Of a stretch of DNA of 64,000 bases, positions 1 to 8,802 are shown one piece after another. The notes under the pieces were generated by a model. The model had not been told where the DNA came from, searched no databases, and saw only the letters and a program-made list of their open reading frames with translations. The stretch lies in assembly GCA_016777225.1 (NCBI GenBank), contig JADHRW010000006.1:34618-98617 (forward strand), in the 5' to 3' direction. The first letter of the stretch is position 1, and each line of letters opens with the position of its first letter. The stretch is from Candidatus Thalassarchaeum sp. (GTDB lineage Archaea; Thermoplasmatota; Poseidoniia; Poseidoniales; Thalassarchaeaceae). The translations under genes and the position numbers were made by a program.

Positions 1-2547
1 GCAGCGAGTATAGACATAAATGGGAAGATAGATAGTCTAACATTTTCTTATGTAATAGAAACCTATGAGGTCCGTGATGCGATAGAGGCATATGATGAAT
101 GTATTACACAGAAGAATCTCACTCTAGATCCTAATTATGAGGTTGAAAGGTTATTTTGTAAAGATACAATAACAGTAACTAACCTTACACTTGCCGCAAT
201 TTATGAAGAGAGTTTTGGAAATCCTACATTACTCTTTAATCCCGTAATGGTTACAGATTCAGTACTTACCGATGAGCAGAAAACAATTCTTATGCAGAAT
301 GATCATGGATACCTTGGTGTATCTGTTGACCGAACCGTGCTCCCAACATCTTCAACCCGTGCAGCAACAACTTGGCTTAGTAACTTGCAAGCAAATTTAG
401 AATCAACAGAAGGCTTAGTTCCCGTATATGATGATAATGGGACTGAAATAGGTAATGAAAAATCTTCAGTGCCGCGCTATTATGAGGTTGATAGTGAATC
501 TGGTACCATACTCATCTCTGTAGAATATGTAGACCTAATATCTGGCTCAATAACTTTCCTCAATATTTTCTTGGGTATAATACAGGTATTCGATTATATT
601 CTAGTAATACCGATAATAGCACTTTCATTTGTTGTATTACTTTATGGTCTACAACTTTCTTTAGAGCAGAGAAGAAGAGAAGTGGCTATTCATAGAGTAA
701 TTGGAGGTACTGAAGAAAACTTGTCTAGGATGATGATGATTGAAGTCTTTGCAATTGGAACAGTTGCTTGGGCATTGGGTTTCCTTTTTGCCACCGGTGC
801 TGTTGAAATAGTTCTCAGAGCAGTTGGTTTCCTCAGATTTACTGAAGAAGGAGAATTCAATGTCAACCCTATTCTAAGCGTCGTTTCAACAATATTAGTA
901 GGTCTATTAACAATTGGCGTAGCTCACTGGAGAGGATCTGAAACAACTAGAAAATTCCTAAGTATGGAAATAGATGAGGGTGTAAGAAGAGTTAGTCGTG
1001 AGAGAGAACCATATTATCTTCTTCATTGGATTACTTTCCTTATTGGTATTCTCGCCTTTATAGAAAGTTGGATTCAATCTAATGGCGGATATGGGCCATG
1101 GGACAGTAGAGGAATAATTACTAATTTCATCCTAAATGCAGTTCTTCTTCTATTAGGGCCATTTTTCCTATGGATAGGCGGTGCTCTTGTTCTTTCTAGA
1201 ATCGGAGCCGCAGGTCCTCAAATTTTGAATCGTTTGTTTGGATGGTCACCAGCAATTTCTGATATTCGCAGGGGTCTAAGTGGTTCTGGTTCGAGTTCTT
1301 CTGTAAGTCGTTTGTCATTGATTCTTCTACTAACTCTATCGATAGTAACTCTGGCTGCGGTACAAGGCCATACGGGTACAATGGTCGATGAAAGAACAAC
1401 TAGTGCTCAGAATGGTGCTGATCTAATGGTTCAGTTTGATAGTTCATTAACTGAAGAACAGGCTAGGAATCAAATTATGCTTTCAATAGATTCTATCGGT
1501 GATAACGATATCAATGATATATCTTCAATGACTTCCGTAGCTAGGACACTGACTCAGACGAAAGATGAAGGAATTATGTTACTAACTTGGGTTGTATTTG
1601 ATGGTCATCAAGATACGTTACATTGGGATTCTCAGGCAATCCCTGGAAATGATATTGACGATATATCTGACACATGGCGTGTTGGTGGATACACTGCTGG
1701 TTCTGCTGCTCGTGAATCTTTAGACTTCCCGTTAAATGGTGAATCACTCACATTACAATATACTACATATGAATTAAATGAACTCGGACTTCCAGTTGAA
1801 ACAGGAACTACTGAATCTATTGTAAATTATGCTGGTCGTCATCAATGGGTACCTGGAATTACCTCAATTGAGTCATCCTCAGTAATAGTAATTGGTGAGA
1901 GCTCCTATAGAGAATTAGTCGGTGATCAAATCGTTGATTCGCATACATCTTCAATATGGATGTTTGAGTTCTGTAATCAGTTAGAATCAGACTGTGCGAA
2001 AGCATTGGAACTTTTGAGTGCTGACATTAAGAGTAACAGTGGGGTTATTTCAGCATCTGATTGGTCTACTGCTCATGAAGCGAACGAGCGTAATGGTGGT
2101 TTGATTTTTGGTACTCCTGGATTACTTAGCATGATGTTCGTAGTTGCTGCCTTGGCATCGATATCTTCAGCATTCGTATTTCTTTCTTTAGTTTTAAGCC
2201 AGAGAAAGAGAGAACTAGCAATCTTACAAGCAATAGGTGCAAGTCCGAATCAGGTTATCCGCCTTGTACTATTCGAGATAATGTCTATTCTTCTTGTAAG
2301 TATGGTATTGGGGGTCACACTTGGTCTAGCCGTTTCTGAATCATTCAATGGTTTCTTTAGCATATTTGGATTTATTTTCCAATTATTCCTTGGTCAAAGC
2401 AACCCTATTGATAGAGATTTAGTCTGGCCATGGCTGGAAATTATAGCAGTTAATGGATTAGTTCTTATCGCAGTAATTTTATCATTACTATTCACGACTA
2501 GAAGAGCTCTTGATTCGGATTTGGCTACAGTACTAAAAGGTGAGTAA
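1..2547 (+). CDS. FtsX-type ABC transporter permease, 5' end outside window
   Basis: The frame is open from base 1, so the true start lies upstream; the first in-window ATG (247) is internal. The visible part has the MacB/LolC-like layout of two FtsX permease units. The first has membrane segments after residue 110 of the 247 frame, near a charged EQRRREVAIHRVIGG motif. A middle membrane block follows, then a second extracellular domain, then the final FtsX unit with the matching QRKRELAILQAIGAS motif. The repeated motif is the known coupling helix contacting the ATPase. It overlaps the ATPase gene downstream by 8 bases, so the two form one transporter, probably for export, lipoprotein release or envelope work. 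The substrate cannot be read from the sequence. Confidence 0.88.
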   Translation, partial: AASIDINGKIDSLTFSYVIETYEVRDAIEAYDECITQKNLTLDPNYEVERLFCKDTITVTNLTLAAIYEESFGNPTLLFNPVMVTDSVLTDEQKTILMQNDHGYLGVSVDRTVLPTSSTRAATTWLSNLQANLESTEGLVPVYDDNGTEIGNEKSSVPRYYEVDSESGTILISVEYVDLISGSITFLNIFLGIIQVFDYILVIPIIALSFVVLLYGLQLSLEQRRREVAIHRVIGGTEENLSRMMMIEVFAIGTVAWALGFLFATGAVEIVLRAVGFLRFTEEGEFNVNPILSVVSTILVGLLTIGVAHWRGSETTRKFLSMEIDEGVRRVSREREPYYLLHWITFLIGILAFIESWIQSNGGYGPWDSRGIITNFILNAVLLLLGPFFLWIGGALVLSRIGAAGPQILNRLFGWSPAISDIRRGLSGSGSSSSVSRLSLILLLTLSIVTLAAVQGHTGTMVDERTTSAQNGADLMVQFDSSLTEEQARNQIMLSIDSIGDNDINDISSMTSVARTLTQTKDEGIMLLTWVVFDGHQDTLHWDSQAIPGNDIDDISDTWRVGGYTAGSAARESLDFPLNGESLTLQYTTYELNELGLPVETGTTESIVNYAGRHQWVPGITSIESSSVIVIGESSYRELVGDQIVDSHTSSIWMFEFCNQLESDCAKALELLSADIKSNSGVISASDWSTAHEANERNGGLIFGTPGLLSMMFVVAALASISSAFVFLSLVLSQRKRELAILQAIGASPNQVIRLVLFEIMSILLVSMVLGVTLGLAVSESFNGFFSIFGFIFQLFLGQSNPIDRDLVWPWLEIIAVNGLVLIAVILSLLFTTRRALDSDLATVLKGE

Positions 2548-3550
2548 AGTGTCTGAAAAACTCAATGAAATACTTCGTGCCAACTCTATTTATCATATCT
2601 ATGAATCCAATGCGGAAGATGGAAATGTAGTCGCACTCAGAGGTCTGAGTGTTTCTATGCATGAAGGCGAAGCAGTAGCTGTAGTAGGTCCGTCAGGATC
2701 TGGTAAGTCAACTCTACTGAAGTGCCTAGGTGGATTGATGAAACCATCAGCAGGATCTGTAGAACTTGCCGGTACTAGGATGACTAGATTAACTGGTAAA
2801 CAATTGGTTAAGTTAAGGCAAGAGACAGTTTCTTTTATCTTTCAAGATGCTAATTTACTTCCTCATCTTAATGCACTTGATAATGTTGCACAGCCTCTAA
2901 TTCATCAGGGTATTCTCGCAAGAACTGCAAGGCCTAAAGCACAATCTCTACTAGATAAACTTGGTATGGGAGAGAGATCATATGGAATGCCAGATCAATT
3001 ATCAGGAGGAGAGCAACAAAGGGTTGCAATTGCTAGAGCATTAATCACAAATCCAAGATTAATCTTAGCAGATGAACCTACTGGTGCCTTAGATCCAATA
3101 ACTAGTAGAGAAGTTTTACAATTGTTTAAAGAACTTCACGAAGAGAGTGATGTTGCCTTCCTTCTAGTTACTCATAACAGAGAAGTAGCTTCATTTTGTG
3201 AGCGCTCTCTAGAACTCAGAGAAGGACGTTTCATTGCTCAGCATGGTACTAACGTAGACATTGGTGATTTATCTGATTCAAGAGAATTAATTATCGATGA
3301 TACTGGTACCGTAACTCTTCCACCAGATGTATTGCTCAATCTTGGCGGTCCTGGACGATTTGAGATGTCTGATATTAACAGAGATGTTCTTCACTTAGAA
3401 AGGGTTGAAGATGAGAAAATATCCGTCTCGACTGGAAAAGATACAATGGTCCTATCCTCCCATTGTCTTGCATGTAAGTATGATTATGCTGAAAGTGATA
3501 TTCAACTATGTCCTGAGTGTGGCTCTACTCGACCAATGATTAACTACTGA
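2540..3550 (+). CDS. ABC transporter ATPase with C-terminal zinc ribbon
   Basis: Starts at GTG 2540, overlapping the permease stop by 8 bases, which implies translational coupling. It has the LolD/MacB-type layout: Walker A GPSGSGKST at residues 50-58, signature LSGGEQQR near 154-161, and Walker B LILADEPTGALD near 174-185, followed by the switch histidine in VTHNRE. It powers the FtsX permease encoded just upstream. The usual LolD ATPase is about 230 residues; this one is 336. The extra hundred residues end in a CxxC-x11-CxxC zinc ribbon (Cys 309, 312, 324, 327), which I do not recognise as a normal part of this family. It may bind a partner or sense a metal or redox state. Confidence 0.9.
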   Translation: MSKVSEKLNEILRANSIYHIYESNAEDGNVVALRGLSVSMHEGEAVAVVGPSGSGKSTLLKCLGGLMKPSAGSVELAGTRMTRLTGKQLVKLRQETVSFIFQDANLLPHLNALDNVAQPLIHQGILARTARPKAQSLLDKLGMGERSYGMPDQLSGGEQQRVAIARALITNPRLILADEPTGALDPITSREVLQLFKELHEESDVAFLLVTHNREVASFCERSLELREGRFIAQHGTNVDIGDLSDSRELIIDDTGTVTLPPDVLLNLGGPGRFEMSDINRDVLHLERVEDEKISVSTGKDTMVLSSHCLACKYDYAESDIQLCPECGSTRPMINY

Positions 3551-3564
3551 GAATTATTCTTAAC

Positions 3565-4599
3565 TCAAAGTTGTGGTAATGAAAACTTCTGAGGTTTAGC
3601 AATACCCAAATCTTTTGGTAAGTCTCGTATTTTCGGCGGTAAAGTGACTGGAATCATTTCTTTACCAATCAATGCAACTCTGCTCTCTCTTCTATGAGAT
3701 AATACCTCTCTTCCAACTAATGGTGCAAGATTCCTTGAAAACTCCATAACTTCATCATGAGATGGCATATTCTCAATTGTGTGATTTGATTGTGAGTTAC
3801 CCACATAGATATATCCTTTAGCTTCAATAAAATCAGGATCTGCAATATTATCTAGTCTTGCATAATCCTTCCAATGTCCTAATGATTCTCCTTTGATCAG
3901 AGTATGTCTACAAACTGTCCTTGTATCCAAACTTGGAAGAAGCTCAAGAGTTTGTTCTAATTTTTCAAAGGCCGACTGATCGAATTTGGGTTTACAAATT
4001 CTATCAAAAATTTCTTTGTTAGGTGCGTCTACACTAACATAAAGTTGAGTCGGCAGAGTATCTAGATTTTCGATTACTTTTGGTAATGAACCATTTGTTA
4101 CAAGAAATGTTGAAACTCCGTGTTGATGGCATATGTCTAGGAATTCTCCAAGCCTTGAGTATAGGGTTGGCTCACCATTAAGAGAAATCGCCACATGCTT
4201 AGGATCTTGAGCATCTAACCACTTTTCACGAGGAACAGAGGGATGACCTCCAAAACCTGTCAATAGTCTTCTATGAGCTTTTACTGATTGAAGGAATAGT
4301 TCGTAAGGGTCATCATCAATCTTAGTCAGACTATCCGAATGAGGTTCTCTCCAACAGTATGTACATGCTAAATTACAGGTATCCACATTGGGGGCCATTT
4401 GCATACAGCCATGACTTTCAATACCATAGAAAGTACCTTTGTAACAAGAACGATCGGCTACGAGACTCTGTTTTGTCCAATGACAAACTTTGACTCCCCC
4501 GTGGTCTCCCACAAGATGATAACTTTGCTTAGCTAAACGAGCTGCAATCTGAGGTTCTATCTTGGTTACAGGGTTCTGCATGGGCATCAACTCCGACAT
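3565..4599 (-). CDS. taw1: TYW1, tRNA 4-demethylwyosine synthase (radical SAM)
   Basis: This radical SAM enzyme condenses N1-methylguanosine 37 of tRNA-Phe with pyruvate carbons to form the tricyclic wyosine core. Counted from ATG 4599, the SAM cluster motif CNLACTYC supplies Cys 75, 79 and 82. Three earlier cysteines at 39, 52 and 65 are spaced 13 and 13 residues apart, the spacing known for the second iron-sulfur cluster of archaeal TYW1. Other family motifs are SLNGEPTLY, TFLVTNG and QLYVSVDAP. The frame could begin at TTG 4656 (19 more residues), but ATG 4599 gives the more usual length of 344. It converges on the ABC ATPase gene with 14 bases between. TYW2, a later pathway enzyme, is at 13183-14076. 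Confidence 0.9.
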   Translation of the reverse strand: MSELMPMQNPVTKIEPQIAARLAKQSYHLVGDHGGVKVCHWTKQSLVADRSCYKGTFYGIESHGCMQMAPNVDTCNLACTYCWREPHSDSLTKIDDDPYELFLQSVKAHRRLLTGFGGHPSVPREKWLDAQDPKHVAISLNGEPTLYSRLGEFLDICHQHGVSTFLVTNGSLPKVIENLDTLPTQLYVSVDAPNKEIFDRICKPKFDQSAFEKLEQTLELLPSLDTRTVCRHTLIKGESLGHWKDYARLDNIADPDFIEAKGYIYVGNSQSNHTIENMPSHDEVMEFSRNLAPLVGREVLSHRRESRVALIGKEMIPVTLPPKIRDLPKDLGIAKPQKFSLPQL

Positions 4600-4696
4600 T
4601 ACATCCCGCAGAGGGGCGGTGTCAGGCAGACCTTGGAGAGAAGGTTTAGGTTTCAATTCTATGTATGTATTAGAATTCTAGGCAGGCGAATAAATT

Positions 4697-5311
4697 ATGA
4701 CTCAAGACTCATCCGAATGTCTAATGAGTGACCTGTTAAACGCCAATACATATCTTATTAGGAAGAAATTGTTGAAAATATTAGGAGAAGAATTTCATAT
4801 ATATACTGATGATAATCAGGATGTATTAATCGGATATTCTAAACAAAAAGCCCTCAAAATTAAGGAAGATATTCGAGTTTTCTCTGATGAATCAGAATCA
4901 AATCAGATTCTAAATATTAAAGCCAGAAATGTTTTTGATTTATCTGGAAATTATGACTTCACTGATCCAAATACGAGTGAAAGTTTAGGTGGCATACGAC
5001 GTCATTTTAGAAAATCATTTTTCCAAGATTCTTATTCTATCTATGGCTCCGATAATCAAGTTTATGGGGAGATTAAAGAAGATAGTATGATTAATGCTCT
5101 GATACGTCGTTTTGTTCCATTTGCAAGTCTCGCTTTTCCCCAAGTATTCTCTATGGACGTACAGGGTCAATCATCAATTATTTTTACACAAAAAATAAAT
5201 CCAATAATTCAGAAACTTACAATTCAGATACCTGCTGAGAATCAGTTAGATCGTAGAGTGATATTAGGTGCAGCGATGATAATTATTGCAATCGAAGGTA
5301 AGAAAAATTAG
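4697..5311 (+). CDS. LURP-one-related / scramblase-like protein
   Basis: A 204-residue protein whose pattern resembles the LURP-one-related family (tubby C-terminal-like beta barrel, also related to phospholipid scramblases). It opens with a segment like YLIRKKLLKILGEEFHIY, followed by IGYSKQKALKIKEDI, with alternating short beta strands and a short hydrophobic C-terminal helix (VILGAAMIIIAI). The family fold is known; its biochemical role in prokaryotes is not. A second ATG at 4724 gives a start directly before the conserved segment and may be the true one. It stands alone, divergent from TYW1 and 73 bases before guaB. Confidence 0.55.
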   Translation: MTQDSSECLMSDLLNANTYLIRKKLLKILGEEFHIYTDDNQDVLIGYSKQKALKIKEDIRVFSDESESNQILNIKARNVFDLSGNYDFTDPNTSESLGGIRRHFRKSFFQDSYSIYGSDNQVYGEIKEDSMINALIRRFVPFASLAFPQVFSMDVQGQSSIIFTQKINPIIQKLTIQIPAENQLDRRVILGAAMIIIAIEGKKN

Positions 5312-5328
5312 ACTCTTTGTAAAAATAA

Positions 5329-5344
5329 ATAATAAATTTATTAT
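5329..5344. promoter_or_regulatory. 16-bp perfect AT palindrome upstream of guaB
   Basis: ATAATAAATTTATTAT is a perfect inverted repeat in the 73-base gap between the LURP-one-like gene and guaB, about 40 bases before the guaB ATG. Its AT-rich core could serve as a TATA element or a regulator site. Palindromes made only of A and T arise easily by chance in DNA of this composition, so this is a weak call. Confidence 0.3.
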
Positions 5345-5384
5345 CAAAGAAATATTTTTCTGAATTGATTTTTGTTATTAGATT

Positions 5385-6887
5385 ATGGAACCATTCAAAT
5401 ACGAATGGTCTAGGCCATCTTTAATGGCACAGGATAGCATACCAGAGGCTCTGACCTTTGATGACGTACTTTTGTTACCTGCAGAATCAGCTGTTCTTCC
5501 AGCCCAGGTCAAGTTGAAAACTAGACTCACATCTTCAATTTCTCTTAATATACCAATTTTGTCTGCAGCAATGGATACAGTTACCGAATCTCGTATGGCC
5601 ATTGCATTGGCTCAAGCCGGTGGTATTGGAGTAATTCATCGTAATATGTCTATTGAAGAACAGGCATCTAAGGTGAATTCAGTAAAGAGATTCGAGTCGG
5701 GATTAGTTCTTGACCCTATTACGATAAGTCCAGAAACAACTATTGGAGAAATGCGGCGATTGAAAGATAAGCACGGTTTCTCAGGATTACCTGTAATTGA
5801 TGATAATGATATGTTAGTTGGAATTATTACTAACCGTGATATTCGATTCGTTGATGATGATAATCAACTTGTTTCTTCAATGATGACTACTGATTTAGTC
5901 ACTGTACCTCCACATGTAGATCCTGAATTTGCAAAAAAATTACTTCATCAACACCGGATTGAAAAACTATTAGTCGTTGATTCAGATGGAAAATGTACTG
6001 GAATGATGACTGTAAGAGATATTCAAAGAAGTCGTGATAACCCTAATTCATGTAAAGATCAACATGGTCGGTTACGAGTTGCTGCAGCAACAGGTACTGG
6101 CGAAAAGGGACTTATGAGAGCATTGGCATTATTCGATGCTGGTGCTGATGTAGTTGTTGTTGATACAGCGCATGGGCACTCTCATGGGGTGTTGCATACT
6201 GTTGCCCAAATCCGTGAACAGGCAGGTCCTGATGCTCAGATTATTGCAGGTAATGTAGCTACTGGAGCAGCTGCAGAAGCACTAATTTCAGCTGGTGCTA
6301 ATGGCATAAAAGTCGGTATAGGACCAGGCTCAATCTGTACTACTAGAATTGTCTCAGGAGTTGGAGTTCCTCAACTAACTGCAGTACTGAATGTGGTTTC
6401 AGTATGTAAGAAAGCAAATATCCCAGTTATTGCCGATGGTGGAATTAAATTTAGTGGTGATATTGCTAAAGCGATTGCGGCCGGTGCAGATTGTGTAATG
6501 GTTGGAAGTGTCCTTGCAGGTACTGATGAAGCTCCTGGTGAAGTAATTCTTTACCAAGGTAGATCATACAAGGTATATCGGGGGATGGGTTCAATAGGTG
6601 CAATGAGTAAAGGTGCACATGACCGATATTTTCAGTCAGAGCAAGGAGATACAAGTAAGTATGTTCCAGAAGGAATAGAAGGAAGAGTTCCTGCAAGAGG
6701 CCCTGTTGAAAATGTAATCCATCAACTAACTGGTGGTTTACGTTCAAGCATGGGATATACGGGTAATCCTGATATATCATCTATGAAAGTTAACTGTGAT
6801 TTTGTTAGAATTACCAATGCTGGTCTATCCGAGTCGCATGTACATGATGTAGAAATTACTCGTGAAGCTCCAAATTATAGAAGGTGA
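5385..6887 (+). CDS. guaB: IMP dehydrogenase
   Basis: Oxidises IMP to XMP with NAD+, the committing step of GMP synthesis in the cytoplasm. The 500-residue protein has full-length bacterial/archaeal form: a TIM barrel split by two CBS domains (about residues 110-215). The catalytic loop [10 protein letters not shown] carries Cys 318, followed by the IPVIADGGI phosphate site and the [10 protein letters not shown] flap. A second ATG at 5424 would start at [10 protein letters not shown] and is possible, because family homology begins there. The msrA start follows its stop by 4 bases, so the two are probably co-transcribed. Confidence 0.95.
   Translation: MEPFKYEWSRPSLMAQDSIPEALTFDDVLLLPAESAVLPAQVKLKTRLTSSISLNIPILSAAMDTVTESRMAIALAQAGGIGVIHRNMSIEEQASKVNSVKRFESGLVLDPITISPETTIGEMRRLKDKHGFSGLPVIDDNDMLVGIITNRDIRFVDDDNQLVSSMMTTDLVTVPPHVDPEFAKKLLHQHRIEKLLVVDSDGKCTGMMTVRDIQRSRDNPNSCKDQHGRLRVAAATGTGEKGLMRALALFDAGADVVVVDTAHGHSHGVLHTVAQIREQAGPDAQIIAGNVATGAAAEALISAGANGIKVGIGPGSICTTRIVSGVGVPQLTAVLNVVSVCKKANIPVIADGGIKFSGDIAKAIAAGADCVMVGSVLAGTDEAPGEVILYQGRSYKVYRGMGSIGAMSKGAHDRYFQSEQGDTSKYVPEGIEGRVPARGPVENVIHQLTGGLRSSMGYTGNPDISSMKVNCDFVRITNAGLSESHVHDVEITREAPNYRR
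6882..6887 (+). promoter_or_regulatory. Shine-Dalgarno site deciding the msrA start
   Basis: AGGTGA lies 4 bases before ATG 6892 and overlaps the guaB stop codon. It supports ATG 6892 over the in-frame GTG 6862, which would begin inside guaB. Confidence 0.6.
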
Positions 6888-6891
6888 ATTA

Positions 6892-7413
6892 ATGCAAACT
6901 ATAGTTCTAGGAGGAGGTTGTTTCTGGTGTGTTGAGGGCGCTTTATTAGGACTCAAAGGGGTCTCTAAAGTAATACCAGGATATAGTGGAGGACATACTG
7001 AGAATCCTACTTATGAAGAAGTCTGTGGTAAGAAAAGTGGACATGCAGAAGTAATTGAAGTTAGTTTTGATGAAGAAGTAATCCCTCGAAGAATATTACT
7101 TGAAGTTTTTTTCACTTGTCATGATCCAACTCAGTTAAATCGTCAAGGAAATGATATAGGACCCCAATACCGTAGTGTCATTTTTTATAAAAACGAAGAG
7201 GAAAAATATGATGTTGATGAAGTCATAGGTTATCTTCAACAGAATTTTGTTGATGACATAGTTACAGAAGTCAGTCCTTTAATCAATTTCTTTGTTGCAG
7301 AAAACATCCATCATAACTATTTTGCTAATAATCCTAATAATCCATACTGTGCAATGGTTGTCAGTCCAAAAATTTCGAAAACAAGAGCTAAACATGCATC
7401 GTTATATGAATAA
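6892..7413 (+). CDS. msrA: Peptide methionine sulfoxide reductase A
   Basis: Reduces methionine-S-sulfoxide in proteins back to methionine, repairing oxidative damage. The family motif GCFWCVE stands near the N terminus and holds the catalytic cysteine; GYSGG, SGHAE, HDPTQLNRQG and GPQYRS follow in family order. At 173 residues it has the usual length. Start ATG 6892 is chosen for its AGGTGA site and because the extra N-terminal residues from GTG 6862 match nothing in the family. It is coupled to guaB upstream. Presence of MsrA agrees with the oxygen-using genes elsewhere in the window. Confidence 0.95.
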   Translation: MQTIVLGGGCFWCVEGALLGLKGVSKVIPGYSGGHTENPTYEEVCGKKSGHAEVIEVSFDEEVIPRRILLEVFFTCHDPTQLNRQGNDIGPQYRSVIFYKNEEEKYDVDEVIGYLQQNFVDDIVTEVSPLINFFVAENIHHNYFANNPNNPYCAMVVSPKISKTRAKHASLYE

Positions 7414-7512
7414 AAATACTTTCTTGGATATTACTATTCTATGTTGAAATCTTACAATTAAAACAATATTCCTGAGTAATATTCAATTATTAATTAAACT
7501 TCAATAAGTGTC

Positions 7513-7947
7513 ATGGCGACTAGTGGAGCAGCAGAAACAACATCGTCTTATGATAAAACCTGGACAATTCACGCCTCGATAATAGGTTTGAACATGGGTA
7601 ATATTTTATTTAGAGGGCTAGAATTAGATCAAGATAATCCCGACATGGTAGTTGTAACTGGACTTACAATATTGGCAGCAGCACTGCCTTTCCAAGCAAT
7701 ATTTTTCTTAATAAACTCCTATATTCGTGAATTTGATGGAACTAATGAGTTAGAATATGTAATGCTAGAAAGGTTACTAATAATTTGTCAAGTGATTTCA
7801 TACTCTTCATTATTCGGAATCGCCATTCTTATGACAAATACACATTATTACATGGGAACAGCATTTATTGTTTCAGCTATTTTAGCAGTATTATTCTTGA
7901 GAACGGCATCAAATCAGGTAGATACACTGTCCAGAATGTCAAGATAG
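7513..7947 (+). CDS. Small multi-pass membrane protein, unknown
   Basis: A 144-residue protein that I do not recognise. After about 20 polar residues there are roughly four hydrophobic segments: a weak one near residue 25, then around 45-65, 85-105 and 110-130. It ends in a short basic tail. It has no cysteine pairs or catalytic motif. It lies 3 bases before the next gene, also a membrane protein, so the two probably form an operon and may work as a pair. The 100 bases upstream are AT-rich and could hold its promoter. Confidence 0.6.
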   Translation: MATSGAAETTSSYDKTWTIHASIIGLNMGNILFRGLELDQDNPDMVVVTGLTILAAALPFQAIFFLINSYIREFDGTNELEYVMLERLLIICQVISYSSLFGIAILMTNTHYYMGTAFIVSAILAVLFLRTASNQVDTLSRMSR

Positions 7948-7950
7948 TAA

Positions 7951-8802
7951 ATGGTGACATTCATGGCAGATGGTGTTTCAGTCGATATTATGTCGGACGC
8001 AATATATTTGCCTTCACTCCCTCCAACATCTCCATGGGATGCATATTTATTACTACTAATAATCCCATTTTTATTACGATTAATTTTTGTCGCACCCCCA
8101 TTGATTGATCTTGTTAATACATACGCACCACCAGGTGACAGAACTCAGCATGTGAAATGGTTTCTTGGAAGAATAAAAAAATTACCAGTAGATGGTTTTT
8201 GGAAAATAGTCATGAATGAAGTTCTTTCATTTATATTACCTGCTTTAATTGCATTGACAGCAAGATTGGTTATAGATGGAGACATAGGGTGGAAAAGTTG
8301 GGAAGAAACTCCAGACTTTGGAAAATTTTTATTGGTATTAGCTGGATCCATATGGTTAATTGTTGATTTTGGTAAAGTTACTCGTTCACGTAAAAATATT
8401 CAGGCGATTGCAAAGTATAACCTGACTACTGCTAAGGCACTTGTTGAAGGCGCAGTAATCGGGCGTGAATTCTTGAAAACAGTCGATAACTTCACTATTC
8501 CTAGGCCTTGGAGAGAAATTATTGACATTTCAGAAGATATAGATGGAGTGCACAAACCTCAGAAAATAAATCCATTACAAGACATACTTACTAGTCTTTT
8601 AGATAAAGGAGTAGATATGCTTGAAGAGGTATTAGTCAAGGCAAAAGATCCTGCATCTGGAATGATTGAAAAGATAGATACTGAGATTAGAGAACGTATT
8701 ACTAAACAGGTCCAAGCATCTTCCAGATCACTAATGAGAGATATTGTTTTCTCATTAGCACCCATCTTTGTCTTGATCGGACTTCAAAGATTCATAGGCT
8801 AG
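7951..8802 (+). CDS. Membrane protein with cytoplasmic helical domain, unknown
   Basis: A 283-residue protein of unknown function. Hydrophobic segments lie near residues 27-50, 85-105 and 122-140, followed by a long soluble, mixed-charge helical region (about 145-260) and a last membrane helix at the C terminus (VFSLAPIFVLIGL). No known motif is visible. It may start at ATG 7951 or at ATG 7963. It follows the preceding small membrane protein after 3 bases. Its 3' end overlaps the converging MFS gene by 11 bases. Confidence 0.6.
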   Translation: MVTFMADGVSVDIMSDAIYLPSLPPTSPWDAYLLLLIIPFLLRLIFVAPPLIDLVNTYAPPGDRTQHVKWFLGRIKKLPVDGFWKIVMNEVLSFILPALIALTARLVIDGDIGWKSWEETPDFGKFLLVLAGSIWLIVDFGKVTRSRKNIQAIAKYNLTTAKALVEGAVIGREFLKTVDNFTIPRPWREIIDISEDIDGVHKPQKINPLQDILTSLLDKGVDMLEEVLVKAKDPASGMIEKIDTEIRERITKQVQASSRSLMRDIVFSLAPIFVLIGLQRFIG

